This document shows positions 9,230 through 18,372 of a DNA stretch of 42,146 nucleotides, piece after piece (the stretch's first letter is position 1; each line of letters opens with the position of its first letter). The DNA is taken from contig JAIOHL010000217.1 of the NCBI GenBank assembly GCA_019913005.1, forward strand, positions 1-42,146, written 5' to 3'. This stretch comes from Anaerolineae bacterium. GTDB lineage: Bacteria; Chloroflexota; Anaerolineae; Aggregatilineales; J027. Both the position numbers and the translations under genes were made by a program. A model generated the notes under the pieces. It did no database searches and had not been told where the DNA came from. It saw only the letters and a program-made list of their open reading frames with translations.

Positions 9230-9264
9230 CACAAAATAGGGGTGGTTATTTTACCCCACCCCTA
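9230..9264 (-). terminator. Rho-independent terminator between the toroid protein gene and hmuT
   Basis: TAGGGGTGG (9237-9245) and CCACCCCTA (9256-9264) form a nine-pair stem with a 10-base loop. On the minus strand it is followed by TTTTGT. It would end the upstream secreted-protein transcript or attenuate read-through into hmuTUV. Only 39 bases separate the stem from the hmuT start, and I see no convincing promoter in them. Confidence 0.65.
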
Positions 9265-9310
9265 CGATTTTACACCTGCCAGATTGGGCGGTGTGAGTAT
9301 CAAATGTCAA

Positions 9311-10633
9311 TTAATTTCCAGCACGCGCCTGCACGTCTTCGGGCAGTTGGGCCAAAACATCGGCAGGCAGCAACCCAATGGCGACATCGGATAGGTTCGT
9401 CCAGAAATCGGGTTCATGGTCAGCCAGCCACAGCAGCACATCGGCAGTCATAAATTGTTCAATCAAGAAGGGGGTGTAGGTGTATTCCGCCGTCCAGTTG
9501 ATGATCTGCACGCCGAATAGTTCATCACCGTTGAAGGGGTCAACCACCGTCACCAAGAAATCATCGGCGGTGTCCAGTTCAGCCATGCCAAAACCACCCG
9601 CTACGACTGCCCAGTTGGGGTCAAGGGCCGGACCTTCTTCAGCAGATGCTGTATCTCCACCGTCACTGGCCTCGCCACCATCACTGGTTGGTAATCCCGC
9701 GCCGAGGTCAGCCCACACCACACCCCGGAAGACCTGTACGGCTAACGCTGTGGACATGATGTTAGCGACGGGAATGCTGCCATCCCCAAACATGACTTCG
9801 CCCGTTTCAAAATTAATGAAGCCGAACAAGGTATTTTCGGGGTTGCCCCAGTTGGCAAGGTCTTCACCAGCAGTTAACAGGGTTTGAATGACAATAGCCG
9901 TTGCGAATGGATCAGAAGTCCCTGCATCGGTAAAGCTAAAGGCCCAACCGCCATCTTCTTTTTGATTGGTTTTCAAATATTCGAGGGCTTTGGCAAGCGC
10001 GTCGGTTTCACCAGCGGCAGCCAATACCTGAGCGCAAACGGCAGTCTCTTCAACGGTTGAACTGCTTACCACGTCGCCCGCAGGTTCTTCGGTAGCATCG
10101 GTCTCACCAGTGGGTTGTTCTTCAGGTGTACCATAGCCACCATCTTCATTTTGCAACATCCCCAAGCCCATAATCGCGGTAGAGGGGAATTCTTGACCCA
10201 ATGCTGGTAGAGCAACTAGCCCAAAGCACAGTTCGGTGATGTCTTCGCCGCGCGATTGCATCAAAGTTTCGGTAAAAGTAGCCAGCAACTGCCCTTCGGC
10301 AAAGGTAGTGACATCGCCACCCGCCTCTGCCACCGCGATGAGAATCGTCGCCGCAGTGTCCACATTTGGGGGTTCTTCGGCGGAAACGAGCGCTACGACT
10401 TCACTTTCCATCCACGCCAGTGCCGCACTGGTATCTTCCCCTAATGCTGAGAGGCTGATAACAGCCTGCGCGGTAGCGTTGAGATCATTTTCCCAACTGC
10501 CGTTTTCGAGTTGTTGACTCTTTAAATATTCACCAGTTATTACGGCTGGGTCGCCGCCTTGCGCCTGAACACTGCCCATCGTCGGGACAGCCATCAACAA
10601 AACAACCAAAATCATCAGGGCAATCTTACGCAT
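9311..10633 (-). CDS. Secreted prenyltransferase/squalene-oxidase-repeat (alpha-alpha toroid) protein
   Basis: The start is placed at 10633 because it opens a signal peptide (MRKIALMILVVLL...SVQA, cleavage near 24-25) and has AGAAAGG upstream; a longer frame to 10714 adds a non-conserved 27-residue lead. The 440-residue product carries helical repeats with the Q-x-x-x-G-G-[YW] motif of terpenoid-cyclase/prenyltransferase toroids: ENGSW near 43-47, QNEDGGYG (161-168) and NQKEDGGW (223-230). An acidic low-complexity linker interrupts them at about 172-192, and a second one lies near 320. The catalytic DxDD motif of cyclases is absent, so a binding role is more likely than catalysis. The same fold binds cobalamin in animal transcobalamin and intrinsic factor. 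It sits directly upstream of the heme importer, which suggests capture of a tetrapyrrole (inference). Confidence 0.7.
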   Translation of the reverse strand: MRKIALMILVVLLMAVPTMGSVQAQGGDPAVITGEYLKSQQLENGSWENDLNATAQAVISLSALGEDTSAALAWMESEVVALVSAEEPPNVDTAATILIAVAEAGGDVTTFAEGQLLATFTETLMQSRGEDITELCFGLVALPALGQEFPSTAIMGLGMLQNEDGGYGTPEEQPTGETDATEEPAGDVVSSSTVEETAVCAQVLAAAGETDALAKALEYLKTNQKEDGGWAFSFTDAGTSDPFATAIVIQTLLTAGEDLANWGNPENTLFGFINFETGEVMFGDGSIPVANIMSTALAVQVFRGVVWADLGAGLPTSDGGEASDGGDTASAEEGPALDPNWAVVAGGFGMAELDTADDFLVTVVDPFNGDELFGVQIINWTAEYTYTPFLIEQFMTADVLLWLADHEPDFWTNLSDVAIGLLPADVLAQLPEDVQARAGN

Positions 10634-10753
10634 GAAATTCTGTGACCTTTCTTGATTGTATGGGGTGCATTGTTTGTGTTTTTTGAAACACGGGTGGCCT
10701 TTGTAGTGGGCCAATCACCAAAATCTACGCAAATCTATGTGAAACTATGCACG

Positions 10754-10759
10754 ATTATA
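10754..10759 (-). promoter_or_regulatory. -10 element (TATAAT) upstream of the toroid protein gene
   Basis: Perfect TATAAT on the minus strand (10759 to 10754), with a poor TTGCAT at -35 (16-base spacer). It would give a leader of about 115 bases, which contains two small hairpins (10676-10691 and 10695-10713). Confidence 0.4.
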
Positions 10760-10786
10760 CACATGCCTCGGTCTCATGCAAGGCAT

Positions 10787-11836
10787 TTATAATTGTTGAA
10801 TTGCCCATGCCGCATGTTCGCGCACCAATGCAGATTCGTCATACTCAATGAGACCCCGCAGCACCTCCAAAAATGTACCCTGCCCTGAATTTCCAGCCGC
10901 CACACACGCATTCCGCACCAGTCGCGCCCTACCAATCCGCAAGATGGGGGATTGGGTAAAGCGTTCGCTGAATGTCTCATCGGTCAGTGTTAATAGCTCC
11001 ATCAGTGGCGGGGCCATTTGGTCAGACATGGCCGGAAAAAAATCCGTTTCAAGGGTCTGGACGGCAAAACGATTCCAAGGGCATACCTGCTGGCAGATAT
11101 CGCACCCATATACCCAATTGCCCATTTGAGGGCGCAGATCAATGGGAATAGTGTTTTTCAGTTCGATAGTCAGATAGCTGATACACTTGCGGGCATCCAA
11201 AACATAGGGTTGTGGAAAAGCATTGGTCGGGCAGGCATTCAGACAGCGGGTGCAACTGCCACACATCGTCTCGCGGTGAGGTGTGGCATACTCATCAAAT
11301 GCGTAGGTAGTCAGGATTTCCCCAAGAAAAAAATGCGACCCGGCGCGGGGATGAATTAACATGGTGTTTTTGCCAATAAACCCTAGTCCGGCTTGTTGGG
11401 CGTGACTGCGCTCCAAAATCGGCCCGGTATCCACATATACCCGCCACTGCATCGCCTCATCGGGTGGAAGTTGGGCACGTAGCCATCCCGCCAATTGTTC
11501 CAAGCGTGGTGTCATGATTTCATGATAATCCACGCCCCACGCATAATTGGAAATCCGTCCTCGCATGGGGTCATTGAGCAAATCGGCAGGCGGTTGCAGG
11601 GTCGAATAATCCAACGCGACGATAATCAGCGAATGTGCATGGGGGAGAATTACCGATAAATCTTGGCGACGGGCAATACGATCCGGACGTGCCAGATAAC
11701 CCATTTCGCCATACTGATTCGCTTCAACCCATTTGAGATAGGCATCTAAAGTGGGGGATTGGTGGGCCGGGGTGATGCCGATGCGATTAAAACCGAGGCG
11801 AACGGCTTCTTGTTTGAGGGCAGTGACGAGCGACAT
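10787..11836 (-). CDS. queG: Epoxyqueuosine reductase
   Basis: QueG performs the last step of queuosine synthesis, reducing epoxyqueuosine in tRNA with a cobalamin cofactor and two 4Fe-4S clusters. The 349-residue length is normal. Visible are the catalytic-type Asp in YVDTGP (D136), the cluster Cys C192, C195, C198 and C202 (CGSCTRCLNACP), and C218 with C245, C248 and C252 (CDICQQVCPWN). The C-terminus shows HEAT-like helices (residues ~300-349). The ATG at 11836 gives the usual N-terminus. No other queuosine gene is near. It lies on the same strand as, and 57 bases downstream of, the sulfite-oxidase-like gene. Confidence 0.95.
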   Translation of the reverse strand: MSLVTALKQEAVRLGFNRIGITPAHQSPTLDAYLKWVEANQYGEMGYLARPDRIARRQDLSVILPHAHSLIIVALDYSTLQPPADLLNDPMRGRISNYAWGVDYHEIMTPRLEQLAGWLRAQLPPDEAMQWRVYVDTGPILERSHAQQAGLGFIGKNTMLIHPRAGSHFFLGEILTTYAFDEYATPHRETMCGSCTRCLNACPTNAFPQPYVLDARKCISYLTIELKNTIPIDLRPQMGNWVYGCDICQQVCPWNRFAVQTLETDFFPAMSDQMAPPLMELLTLTDETFSERFTQSPILRIGRARLVRNACVAAGNSGQGTFLEVLRGLIEYDESALVREHAAWAIQQL

Positions 11837-11893
11837 GGGGTAATAATCCCATTCCCCTCACCAAATAGGCAAGGGGATAGGGTCAGATTTGAA

Positions 11894-12547
11894 TTAGCGG
11901 CCTGTCCAATAACGCTCTTCGCGCCAGACATTCGCCGTGTTGCTATAGCCAGCGTTTTCCCAAAAACCGGGGTGATCTTCGGCGGTAAATTCCAAGCCTT
12001 CCAGCCATTTACCACCCTTCCACAGATAGCGATCCGTTTCGGCTTTTTGACCGGGGATCGCACCCATTAATCCCCGCAAAGGATAGCCGTGATCCGGTTC
12101 AAGCGCATGACCATCATAGTGAGTCGCCAGTAAGAAATTATCGGATAGTACGGCGTCTAGGCTGGTGTTGGTGGTGTAGCCATAGGCACAGTGTTGAATG
12201 CAGAATTTGGCTTCAGGCTTAATTTTCAGCAGTCCTGCCTCGATTAAATCTTGTAGATGCACGCCTTCCCATTCCATATCGAATTTGCTCCAACGGGTGA
12301 CGCAGTGCAGATCGAGCGTGACTTTGCGGCGCGGTAGTTGATTAAACTGCACCCAATTCCAAGTCCGTTCTTCTTCCACAAGGCCCGTAATGCGAAATAT
12401 CCATTTATCCAAATTGGGGTAAGGTGGCACTGGGCCGTAGTGCAGCACCGGAAATTTTAGAGTAAGCGATTGACCGGGAGGGAGACGACCTTCTTTTTTG
12501 ATCTGACCTTCAGCATCGCGCCGATCTTTAAAATCATTCCACATCAT
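11894..12547 (-). CDS. Sulfite-oxidase-like molybdopterin-binding protein
   Basis: This belongs to the soluble sulfite-oxidase-like oxidoreductase family (Mo-cofactor-binding SUOX fold without dimerisation domain). Signs are RLPPGQSLTLKFPVLHYG at the N-terminus, the F-x-I-x-G-L-V-E strand, the LHCVTRWS motif whose Cys (C82 from this start) should bind molybdenum, and DHGYPLRG and G(A)IPGQK toward the C-terminus. The open frame extends to 12616, but I prefer one of the two adjacent ATGs ending at 12547 or 12544: a GGAG lies 4 or 7 bases upstream, and homologues begin close to the RLPPGQ motif. The extra 23 residues lack conserved features. There is no Tat signal, so it is probably cytoplasmic. 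The physiological substrate is unknown. Confidence 0.85.
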   Translation of the reverse strand: MMWNDFKDRRDAEGQIKKEGRLPPGQSLTLKFPVLHYGPVPPYPNLDKWIFRITGLVEEERTWNWVQFNQLPRRKVTLDLHCVTRWSKFDMEWEGVHLQDLIEAGLLKIKPEAKFCIQHCAYGYTTNTSLDAVLSDNFLLATHYDGHALEPDHGYPLRGLMGAIPGQKAETDRYLWKGGKWLEGLEFTAEDHPGFWENAGYSNTANVWREERYWTGR

Positions 12548-12751
12548 GGGACTCCATTGTTGATTGACCAACGAGTGATAAGCTAGGGAATAATGACTTG
12601 AGGATTTGTCCAACATCTAGGGTACTTGTTACAAGGATAGCGCAAAATTGTTAGGATTTTCTTAAAAAATAGCTTTGCAATCAAGGCCGCCAACGACTAA
12701 GATAAGAGACCGTTCTTAACCACGATCATAGCGCCAACAGGTTAACGACCC

Positions 12752-14047
12752 ATGAAAAACAAAAGACAACGACGCCGTGTCCGCACGCAATACCTCATTA
12801 CGGCTGGACTCGGCTTGGCAGTAACTTTAATCTTTATCATTCAAGCGGTGTTTCCTATCAACGATGACGACACCAATTCGACTTCATCTACGGTCCAAAG
12901 CGATGTTGGAGTCACCCCCGAACCGACTTCGCGGATTGCCCCGACGCCAGAATCGGGCACACCGCAAATCACCGTGCTTGACCCACACATCAACAGTACA
13001 GGCCTGTTCCAATTTTTCCAACCCGGTGATGATTGGTATTTGGAGCGTGACGATTATAACACTGACTATCGGCGGGCCAGCACAGTCTATATTTCTCCCA
13101 GCCGCCTTTCGGTCATCCATGCCTTTCTGGAAATCGGCACCAACTATACTACGTTGCAAGCCGTGAGCGATGAGTTGTTCACTGATGTCTATTTCAACAC
13201 CGAATGGGGCCAATATAAAACTTGGCGGTATACGAATCGGGAAGTGGCGAATGGGCTGATTACCATTGAATTTGCCCTCGAAGATGACCGCAATGAGCTA
13301 TTGAAATATATCGCCCGTCAGATTAGCTGGCTTGAAGGCAATTGGCTCTATACCATCCGTATCGTTGTGCCCGACAACAACCCCGTACTGCTGGATCGCC
13401 TATTTGAACTGACCTCACCGACCATGATTGGCTATCACAATATTGCGGTATTCCCCCTGCTCGGCTGGACAGAATTTTCAGACCCATCCCAGCGTATGAT
13501 GATTAAATTGCAGGAAGTCTGGACACAGGTGAGTGGATCGTCGGGGCGACCTATCACTTATAGAGGGGCAACCTTGACCGAAGGTTATGAAGTCACCATC
13601 CAGCGTATCCCCGGTCAGCCATTAGAGTCGCTCGAAGCGGCTCAAGAATGGCTCTCCACTTTCCGGCAAGATATCACCATCATTGAAGGCCGCCCCACCA
13701 GTCAAACCTTTGCACAGGGGTATTGGTTCAGCTACACCTACAGTACGATTGAAGGCGATCCGGTCAGTGCGGCGGCTTCCTTACTCAATGACACGGATGG
13801 CAACCTATATGTCGCTGAATTACGCTCCCCCGAACGGGATGTCAATTACCTTGCCGCCGATTTGACCGAACAGCGCCTTATTGGGCAACAGATTATTCAA
13901 AGTTTTACCGTCCTTGCGCCATTTGGCTATAGCATCGTCCCCGGCACGGCTGGTCAACCTGTGCAGCCATCCGAAGCCCCGACGCAAGACGCCGCAACAC
14001 CCGAAGCCGAGTCTACCGCCGAAACAACTGCTCCGTTTGGTGGATGA
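12752..14047 (+). CDS. Membrane-anchored protein of unknown function with a duplicated alpha/beta domain
   Basis: 431 residues. A basic start (MKNKRQRRRVRTQY) and one hydrophobic segment at about 14-34 predict a single-pass anchor with the rest outside. A Thr/Pro/Ser linker follows, then two similar halves (about 80-225 and 235-400). Each runs from a strand and helix through an E-x-x-x-T-[FW] region to an I-[RS]-F or V-x-V end, recalling PsbP/Mog1-type sandwich domains; this resemblance is by eye only. The tail is low-complexity Ala/Thr/Glu/Pro. The gene ends 12 bases before the macro/TIR-like gene, whose ribosome binding site overlaps this stop, so the two are translated from one message. 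No catalytic motif is recognised. Confidence 0.6.
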   Translation: MKNKRQRRRVRTQYLITAGLGLAVTLIFIIQAVFPINDDDTNSTSSTVQSDVGVTPEPTSRIAPTPESGTPQITVLDPHINSTGLFQFFQPGDDWYLERDDYNTDYRRASTVYISPSRLSVIHAFLEIGTNYTTLQAVSDELFTDVYFNTEWGQYKTWRYTNREVANGLITIEFALEDDRNELLKYIARQISWLEGNWLYTIRIVVPDNNPVLLDRLFELTSPTMIGYHNIAVFPLLGWTEFSDPSQRMMIKLQEVWTQVSGSSGRPITYRGATLTEGYEVTIQRIPGQPLESLEAAQEWLSTFRQDITIIEGRPTSQTFAQGYWFSYTYSTIEGDPVSAAASLLNDTDGNLYVAELRSPERDVNYLAADLTEQRLIGQQIIQSFTVLAPFGYSIVPGTAGQPVQPSEAPTQDAATPEAESTAETTAPFGG

Positions 14048-14059
14048 GAGGATTAAGTT

Positions 14060-15127
14060 ATGCCGGATAGTGCGATGAAGATGGGTTTTGGTATCGAGAT
14101 TTATCAAGGGGATGCCCTCGAATTTGCAGCGGATGTGTTGATTGTCAAAGATGTACGGCACTCGCATGGCCTTGATTTCAAAATACGCCAGCGTCTTCAG
14201 CAATCCGGGTTTGTTGCCGATTTAAATAGTTGGCACTTGGAAGCGGACGAATATTTTTTCTCGGACAGTCATAACATCGTATCCGCCCAAAAAATCTTGG
14301 TGGTTGGCCCGACCAATCGCGCTATTGATAACTACACCGATGTTCGTGAACTCGCTGCTGATATGTTACGGATGTTAAAACGCACGGGGGCTAAAATCCA
14401 ATATGCTGCTACCACCCTACAAGGGGTGAAGACACGAGTAGCATTGGACGAACGAGAGGCCTTCCGTGCGATGTTATTAGGATTCAGCGATGCCTACGAG
14501 GAGGGGGAATTCCCGGCGGCGTTGGAGTTTATCACCTTCGTGGAGATAGATGAGAACCGCGCCCGATTGATGCAAGAGGCGTTACAAGACTTTCTTCCGC
14601 CTGCCCCCTCTGTCGGTGAAGTATTGACCCGCACCACTCAACAAATTGCTACAATTCTGGCGGGGCAGGAATCCTTTGCGCCGGAATTTCAGCGCCCCGA
14701 AGCCACCGATACCACGCCGCACGTTTTTGTCGCCATGCCCTTTGCCGATGATTACGACGATCAATTTTATCTCGCTATCCGTCCGGCGGTGCAGGACAGC
14801 GATCACCTGTGTATCCGCCTCGACCAAAACGAGGCCACCTTCACCGGGGATATTGTCGAGCAGATCAAAGAACGCATCCGCACCGCCAGCCTTGTGATTG
14901 CCCTGTTGGATGGTGCGAACCCGAATGTGTATTTAGAAGTCGGTTATGCGTGGGGTGTCGGCACACCAACCATGTTAATCGTCCACAAATCACAGGCCGA
15001 AAAAGACCTGCCCTTTGATGTACGCGGCCAGAAATATGTTATCTACGACAAAATCTATAAACTCAAGGATATGATCGCTGCCGATCTCAAGCATCTCCTA
15101 AAAAATAGCCCGCCATTTCACGGATAA
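14060..15127 (+). CDS. Macro-like domain fused to a TIR-like (deoxyribosyltransferase-fold) domain
   Basis: 355 residues, no signal or membrane segment. The N-terminal ~180 residues resemble a macro-type ADP-ribose-binding module: IEIYQGDALEFAADVLIVK at the start, KILVVGP in the middle, and ALEFITFVEIDENRARLMQEAL at the end. The C-terminal ~130 residues are the TIR/nucleoside-2-deoxyribosyltransferase-like fold: HVFVAMPFADDYDD, FTGDIVEQIKERI, ASLVIALLDGANPNVYLEVGYAWG with the conserved Glu293 where catalytic Glu sits in these NAD-cleaving folds, then DVRGQKYV. Such combinations occur in bacterial conflict and signalling proteins (family knowledge). NAD cleavage here is inference. The start ATG has GAGAGGA seven bases upstream, overlapping the stop of the preceding gene. 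The 3' end overlaps the convergent membrane protein gene by 10 bases. Confidence 0.75.
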   Translation: MPDSAMKMGFGIEIYQGDALEFAADVLIVKDVRHSHGLDFKIRQRLQQSGFVADLNSWHLEADEYFFSDSHNIVSAQKILVVGPTNRAIDNYTDVRELAADMLRMLKRTGAKIQYAATTLQGVKTRVALDEREAFRAMLLGFSDAYEEGEFPAALEFITFVEIDENRARLMQEALQDFLPPAPSVGEVLTRTTQQIATILAGQESFAPEFQRPEATDTTPHVFVAMPFADDYDDQFYLAIRPAVQDSDHLCIRLDQNEATFTGDIVEQIKERIRTASLVIALLDGANPNVYLEVGYAWGVGTPTMLIVHKSQAEKDLPFDVRGQKYVIYDKIYKLKDMIAADLKHLLKNSPPFHG

Positions 15128-17058
15128 TTAATCGGGCCGAGGGTGGCATAGTCGGTGATAATTCCGTCAGCAGATGTCACCTGTACTTTATCCCCGGTGC
15201 GCTCATCTATTGCCCGCAGATGGACTTCCCAAACCACCGGCATCGAGACCGATGGCAGTGACATGACGATCACATCGGCAATTTTGTCTCCATCCTGCCA
15301 GCACGTCGTCAAATAGTTACTGTTCTGCGGATACCAGTAAAACGGCGCAGATTGGATTTTTCCGTCAATCTCGTTTTCGGCGTAGGCTACCAATTCAAAT
15401 TGATAGGGGCGTTCGGTGCGATGCTGCCCCCGCCAGTCAAAATCAAAAGTGATGGCCTGCCGTGCCGGGTCTGCCACAAAACGATATTGGGTCAATTCAA
15501 ATTCACCTTGATATTCTCGACTGCTAAAGGTTGCCCCCGACGGATGAAATTCAAACCCCTCCAATCGGGCAAGGTCGGTACGTGGCTCAGTCACCTGTGG
15601 GTTTAAGTCCAATGGCACAACGGGTAGTACCGCCGCCATGACCGCAACTGTCGCTGCCTGCCCAATCAAAAGGGGCATATCCCAAAACCGTCCTTGTGTG
15701 AACAGCGGCACTGCTATCAGCAGCAAAAATGGCGTCAGGAAAATCATAATCCGCGCTGTCTCCCCCTGTACCGACCCGCTGATAATCACGAGCAGCCACG
15801 TGAGCCAGAAGGCCGATATCAATAAATCGGATAGGGCATAAGCGGATTTCTCGCGGCGTTTTTGAACCACCCGCCACAGTCCCCACAACGCCAATCCGGT
15901 GATGGGCCATCCGCTAAACATCAGCACGTCATAGGGATGCAAAAATACCCATGCCAGATAACTCTTTTGGGCAATATCGCGGTGTTCGGTCAGCGAAATT
16001 TTGATGATTTCAAACGGGGAGTTGCCCGAATAGAGCCAAAAAATAATCCATAACATCGATAGACCCACGCCGAACCATATCCCGATTTCAATAGGCCAGC
16101 GCCGAGAGGTTTTTTCGATGTCGCCGCGTTTGGCAACCCACCAATAGCCGAGCGTTACCAACCCGAAAATAGCGAAGATGGGCAGGAGGGATAAATTCAG
16201 CAGGGTCGCCACCGCCATAACCACCCCCGCCGCCAAGCTATAGCCACGCTGATTTTTTTGCATAGCCAGCACCAAAAAATAGAGAGCTGTGATGACCAAC
16301 AGTGGATAGAGTGTGTTCCATGTGGGGCTAAACAGCAGCACCGATGGGATAATAGGCCACCATTGGCTGACTCGGTTAGCGGCAGAAGCATTCTCAATCA
16401 GCCTCCGCGCTGTCAAAAAAATCGGAATCACCGTCAAGCCTGCCCACAGCGGCATCAGCATCCCCACGAAGCCGACACTGGTCAATTCACCTCGACTGTA
16501 GCGCATAATTTCAAGGTCGCTGCATTGATAAGGCCGCAGTGCCATACTGACGGGTTCGGAAATCGCATCCATTTTTTCAAATCCCTGTGCCGTCCAATAA
16601 TGCAAAAGCGGCTGCCCGGGAGGGCTGGTGGTGAAATGAATGTAATCGGTCTCGGCCTCACGCATGAATTCGGGCCAATCCTCCAAGGTTTGATTAACCC
16701 CTTCTCGCTCCATGACCCGCACTGCCACCGCACTCGCTCCGGTTTGTACGGGCGATAGGGTGCGTGTGAACAGCAGGAAACCGGGGCTATCATGAATATT
16801 TAACGTGCCCCCGGTCAAAAATACGCTGCCGAGAATCGCCCAAATCAAACTAGCCCATATCGGCGTTTTCCAATAGCGTAGGGTCAGCACACCCACCACA
16901 TAAAAAATTAGCAGGCTGACTAAAATGATGACGGGTGTCCAATTGTCCGGCGCTCGATAGGGCCAGCGCCAACCCCATCCGCCGCGTAATTCTGGCAGGG
17001 CATTGGAGGCCAGCAATGCCAAAAAAATCACTGTAAAGATCAAAATCCATTTACGCAT
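15118..17058 (-). CDS. Polytopic membrane protein, GT39-like glycosyltransferase candidate
   Basis: 646 residues with about 11 hydrophobic helices between residues 5 and 480, and a soluble C-terminal domain of about 160 residues (FEFHPSGATFSSREYQGE...). The large first extracytoplasmic loop contains PGQPLLHYWTAQGFEKM, like the loop after the first helix in polyprenyl-phosphate-dependent GT-C enzymes. A role in transferring sugar outside the membrane from a lipid-linked donor is inferred from topology; no diagnostic catalytic Asp pair was identified. The start at 17058 opens the first helix (MRKWILIFTVIFLALL). The gene is divergent from chrA across 137 bases. Confidence 0.65.
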   Translation of the reverse strand: MRKWILIFTVIFLALLASNALPELRGGWGWRWPYRAPDNWTPVIILVSLLIFYVVGVLTLRYWKTPIWASLIWAILGSVFLTGGTLNIHDSPGFLLFTRTLSPVQTGASAVAVRVMEREGVNQTLEDWPEFMREAETDYIHFTTSPPGQPLLHYWTAQGFEKMDAISEPVSMALRPYQCSDLEIMRYSRGELTSVGFVGMLMPLWAGLTVIPIFLTARRLIENASAANRVSQWWPIIPSVLLFSPTWNTLYPLLVITALYFLVLAMQKNQRGYSLAAGVVMAVATLLNLSLLPIFAIFGLVTLGYWWVAKRGDIEKTSRRWPIEIGIWFGVGLSMLWIIFWLYSGNSPFEIIKISLTEHRDIAQKSYLAWVFLHPYDVLMFSGWPITGLALWGLWRVVQKRREKSAYALSDLLISAFWLTWLLVIISGSVQGETARIMIFLTPFLLLIAVPLFTQGRFWDMPLLIGQAATVAVMAAVLPVVPLDLNPQVTEPRTDLARLEGFEFHPSGATFSSREYQGEFELTQYRFVADPARQAITFDFDWRGQHRTERPYQFELVAYAENEIDGKIQSAPFYWYPQNSNYLTTCWQDGDKIADVIVMSLPSVSMPVVWEVHLRAIDERTGDKVQVTSADGIITDYATLGPINYP

Positions 17059-17195
17059 GTTTTTAGTTCCGCAATAAGTTCAACTGTGCCTATTTTACCC
17101 ATCAGCCTGACCAACAGGTTTGCATCAATGAGTCGGCGTCGCCAAAAGATAGGGTTACAATAGGTCATGCAGCAAAATACATAGGGAGAAAAACA

Positions 17196-18368
17196 TTGGC
17201 TCAATCTCCTACACCCTTTGAAAAAGGGTCATTGGGTGAATTAGCCCGTCTATTTTTACGGCTCGGCCTGACTGCATTTGGTGGCCCCGCCGCACACATT
17301 GCCATGTTCCGTGATGAGGTGGTGAATCGGCGCAAATGGATTACCGACGAGCATTTTTTGGATTTGTTGGGTGCGACGAATCTTATCCCCGGCCCCAACT
17401 CAACCGAGATGGTTATTCATATTGGTCTCTTACGGGCAGGTTGGCGCGGATTAATTGTGGCGGGGGTGTGTTTCATTTTGCCTGCCACGTTAATTGTCTT
17501 GGGGTTAGCGGTGATGTATAAAGAATATGGCACAACCCCCACCGCCGAATGGCTGCTCTATGGCATCAAACCCGTGATTATCGCGGTAGTGTTGCAGGCC
17601 GTTTGGGGATTATCGCGCAAAGCCATCAAAAATCGGGTGCTGGCAGCGATTGGGATTATCGCTTTTGGCCTCTATCTGCTTGGATTGAACGAATTACTGC
17701 TGATGTTTGGCGGTGGCCTGATTGCGATGGTGATTGCCAATGCGCGTCGTTTGCGACAGGCGGCGGAAAGCAGCGCGATTAAACTGCTCTCGATTCTTCC
17801 CCCCAGCCCGTTTTTAGTACAGGGGTACTCTGCCAATGGACATGAGGTTTCGCTGCTGACGTTATTTCTGACCTTTTTGAAAATCGGCGGGACGCTCTAT
17901 GGCAGCGGCTATGTCTTGCTGGCTTTTGTACAAAATGACTTTGTAGAGCGCCTCGGTTGGCTGACCAATGAGCAACTGCTGGATGCCGTAGCGATTGGTC
18001 AATTTACTCCCGGTCCGGTTTTCACCACAGCCACCTTTATCGGCTATTTAGTGGCGGGCGTACCCGGCGCAATTTTAGCAACCGTAGCGATTTTCCTACC
18101 TGCCTTTGTGTTTGTCTATCTCAGCAGCCCCTTTATCCCGCGCCTGCGTCAATCCAAATGGCTCGGTTCACTGCTAGATGGCGTCAATGTGGCGGCACTG
18201 GGGTTGATGGCGGCGGTCACGTTTGAGCTAGGTCGGGACGCCCTAGTGGATTGGGTCACAGTGATACTGGCTATCGCGTCGGCGGTACTGCTGATTCGCT
18301 TTAAGGTGAATTCGACATGGCTCATTGTGGGTGGGGCATTGGTGGGTTTGTTGAAATCGCTCATCTAA
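17196..18368 (+). CDS. chrA: Chromate transporter family protein
   Basis: 390-residue two-domain CHR protein with an inverted repeat of the family motif: GLTAFGGPAAHIAMFRDE (about 27-44) with NLIPGPNSTEM (67-77) in the first half, and GGTLYGSGYVLLAFVQNDFVE with GQFTPGPVFTTATFIGY in the second. It should export chromate across the cytoplasmic membrane, though physiological substrates of many homologues are unknown. Initiation is at TTG: GGGAG lies seven bases upstream and no in-frame ATG precedes the conserved region. The promoter of the cys operon begins five bases after its stop, so the two are separate units. Confidence 0.92.
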   Translation: MAQSPTPFEKGSLGELARLFLRLGLTAFGGPAAHIAMFRDEVVNRRKWITDEHFLDLLGATNLIPGPNSTEMVIHIGLLRAGWRGLIVAGVCFILPATLIVLGLAVMYKEYGTTPTAEWLLYGIKPVIIAVVLQAVWGLSRKAIKNRVLAAIGIIAFGLYLLGLNELLLMFGGGLIAMVIANARRLRQAAESSAIKLLSILPPSPFLVQGYSANGHEVSLLTLFLTFLKIGGTLYGSGYVLLAFVQNDFVERLGWLTNEQLLDAVAIGQFTPGPVFTTATFIGYLVAGVPGAILATVAIFLPAFVFVYLSSPFIPRLRQSKWLGSLLDGVNVAALGLMAAVTFELGRDALVDWVTVILAIASAVLLIRFKVNSTWLIVGGALVGLLKSLI

Positions 18369-18372
18369 CAAG

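Noticed and set aside
10080-10700. Long plus-strand ORFs antisense to the toroid, hmuT and PBP genes
   Set aside because: They are shadow frames of well-supported genes with no ribosome binding sites or recognisable domains.
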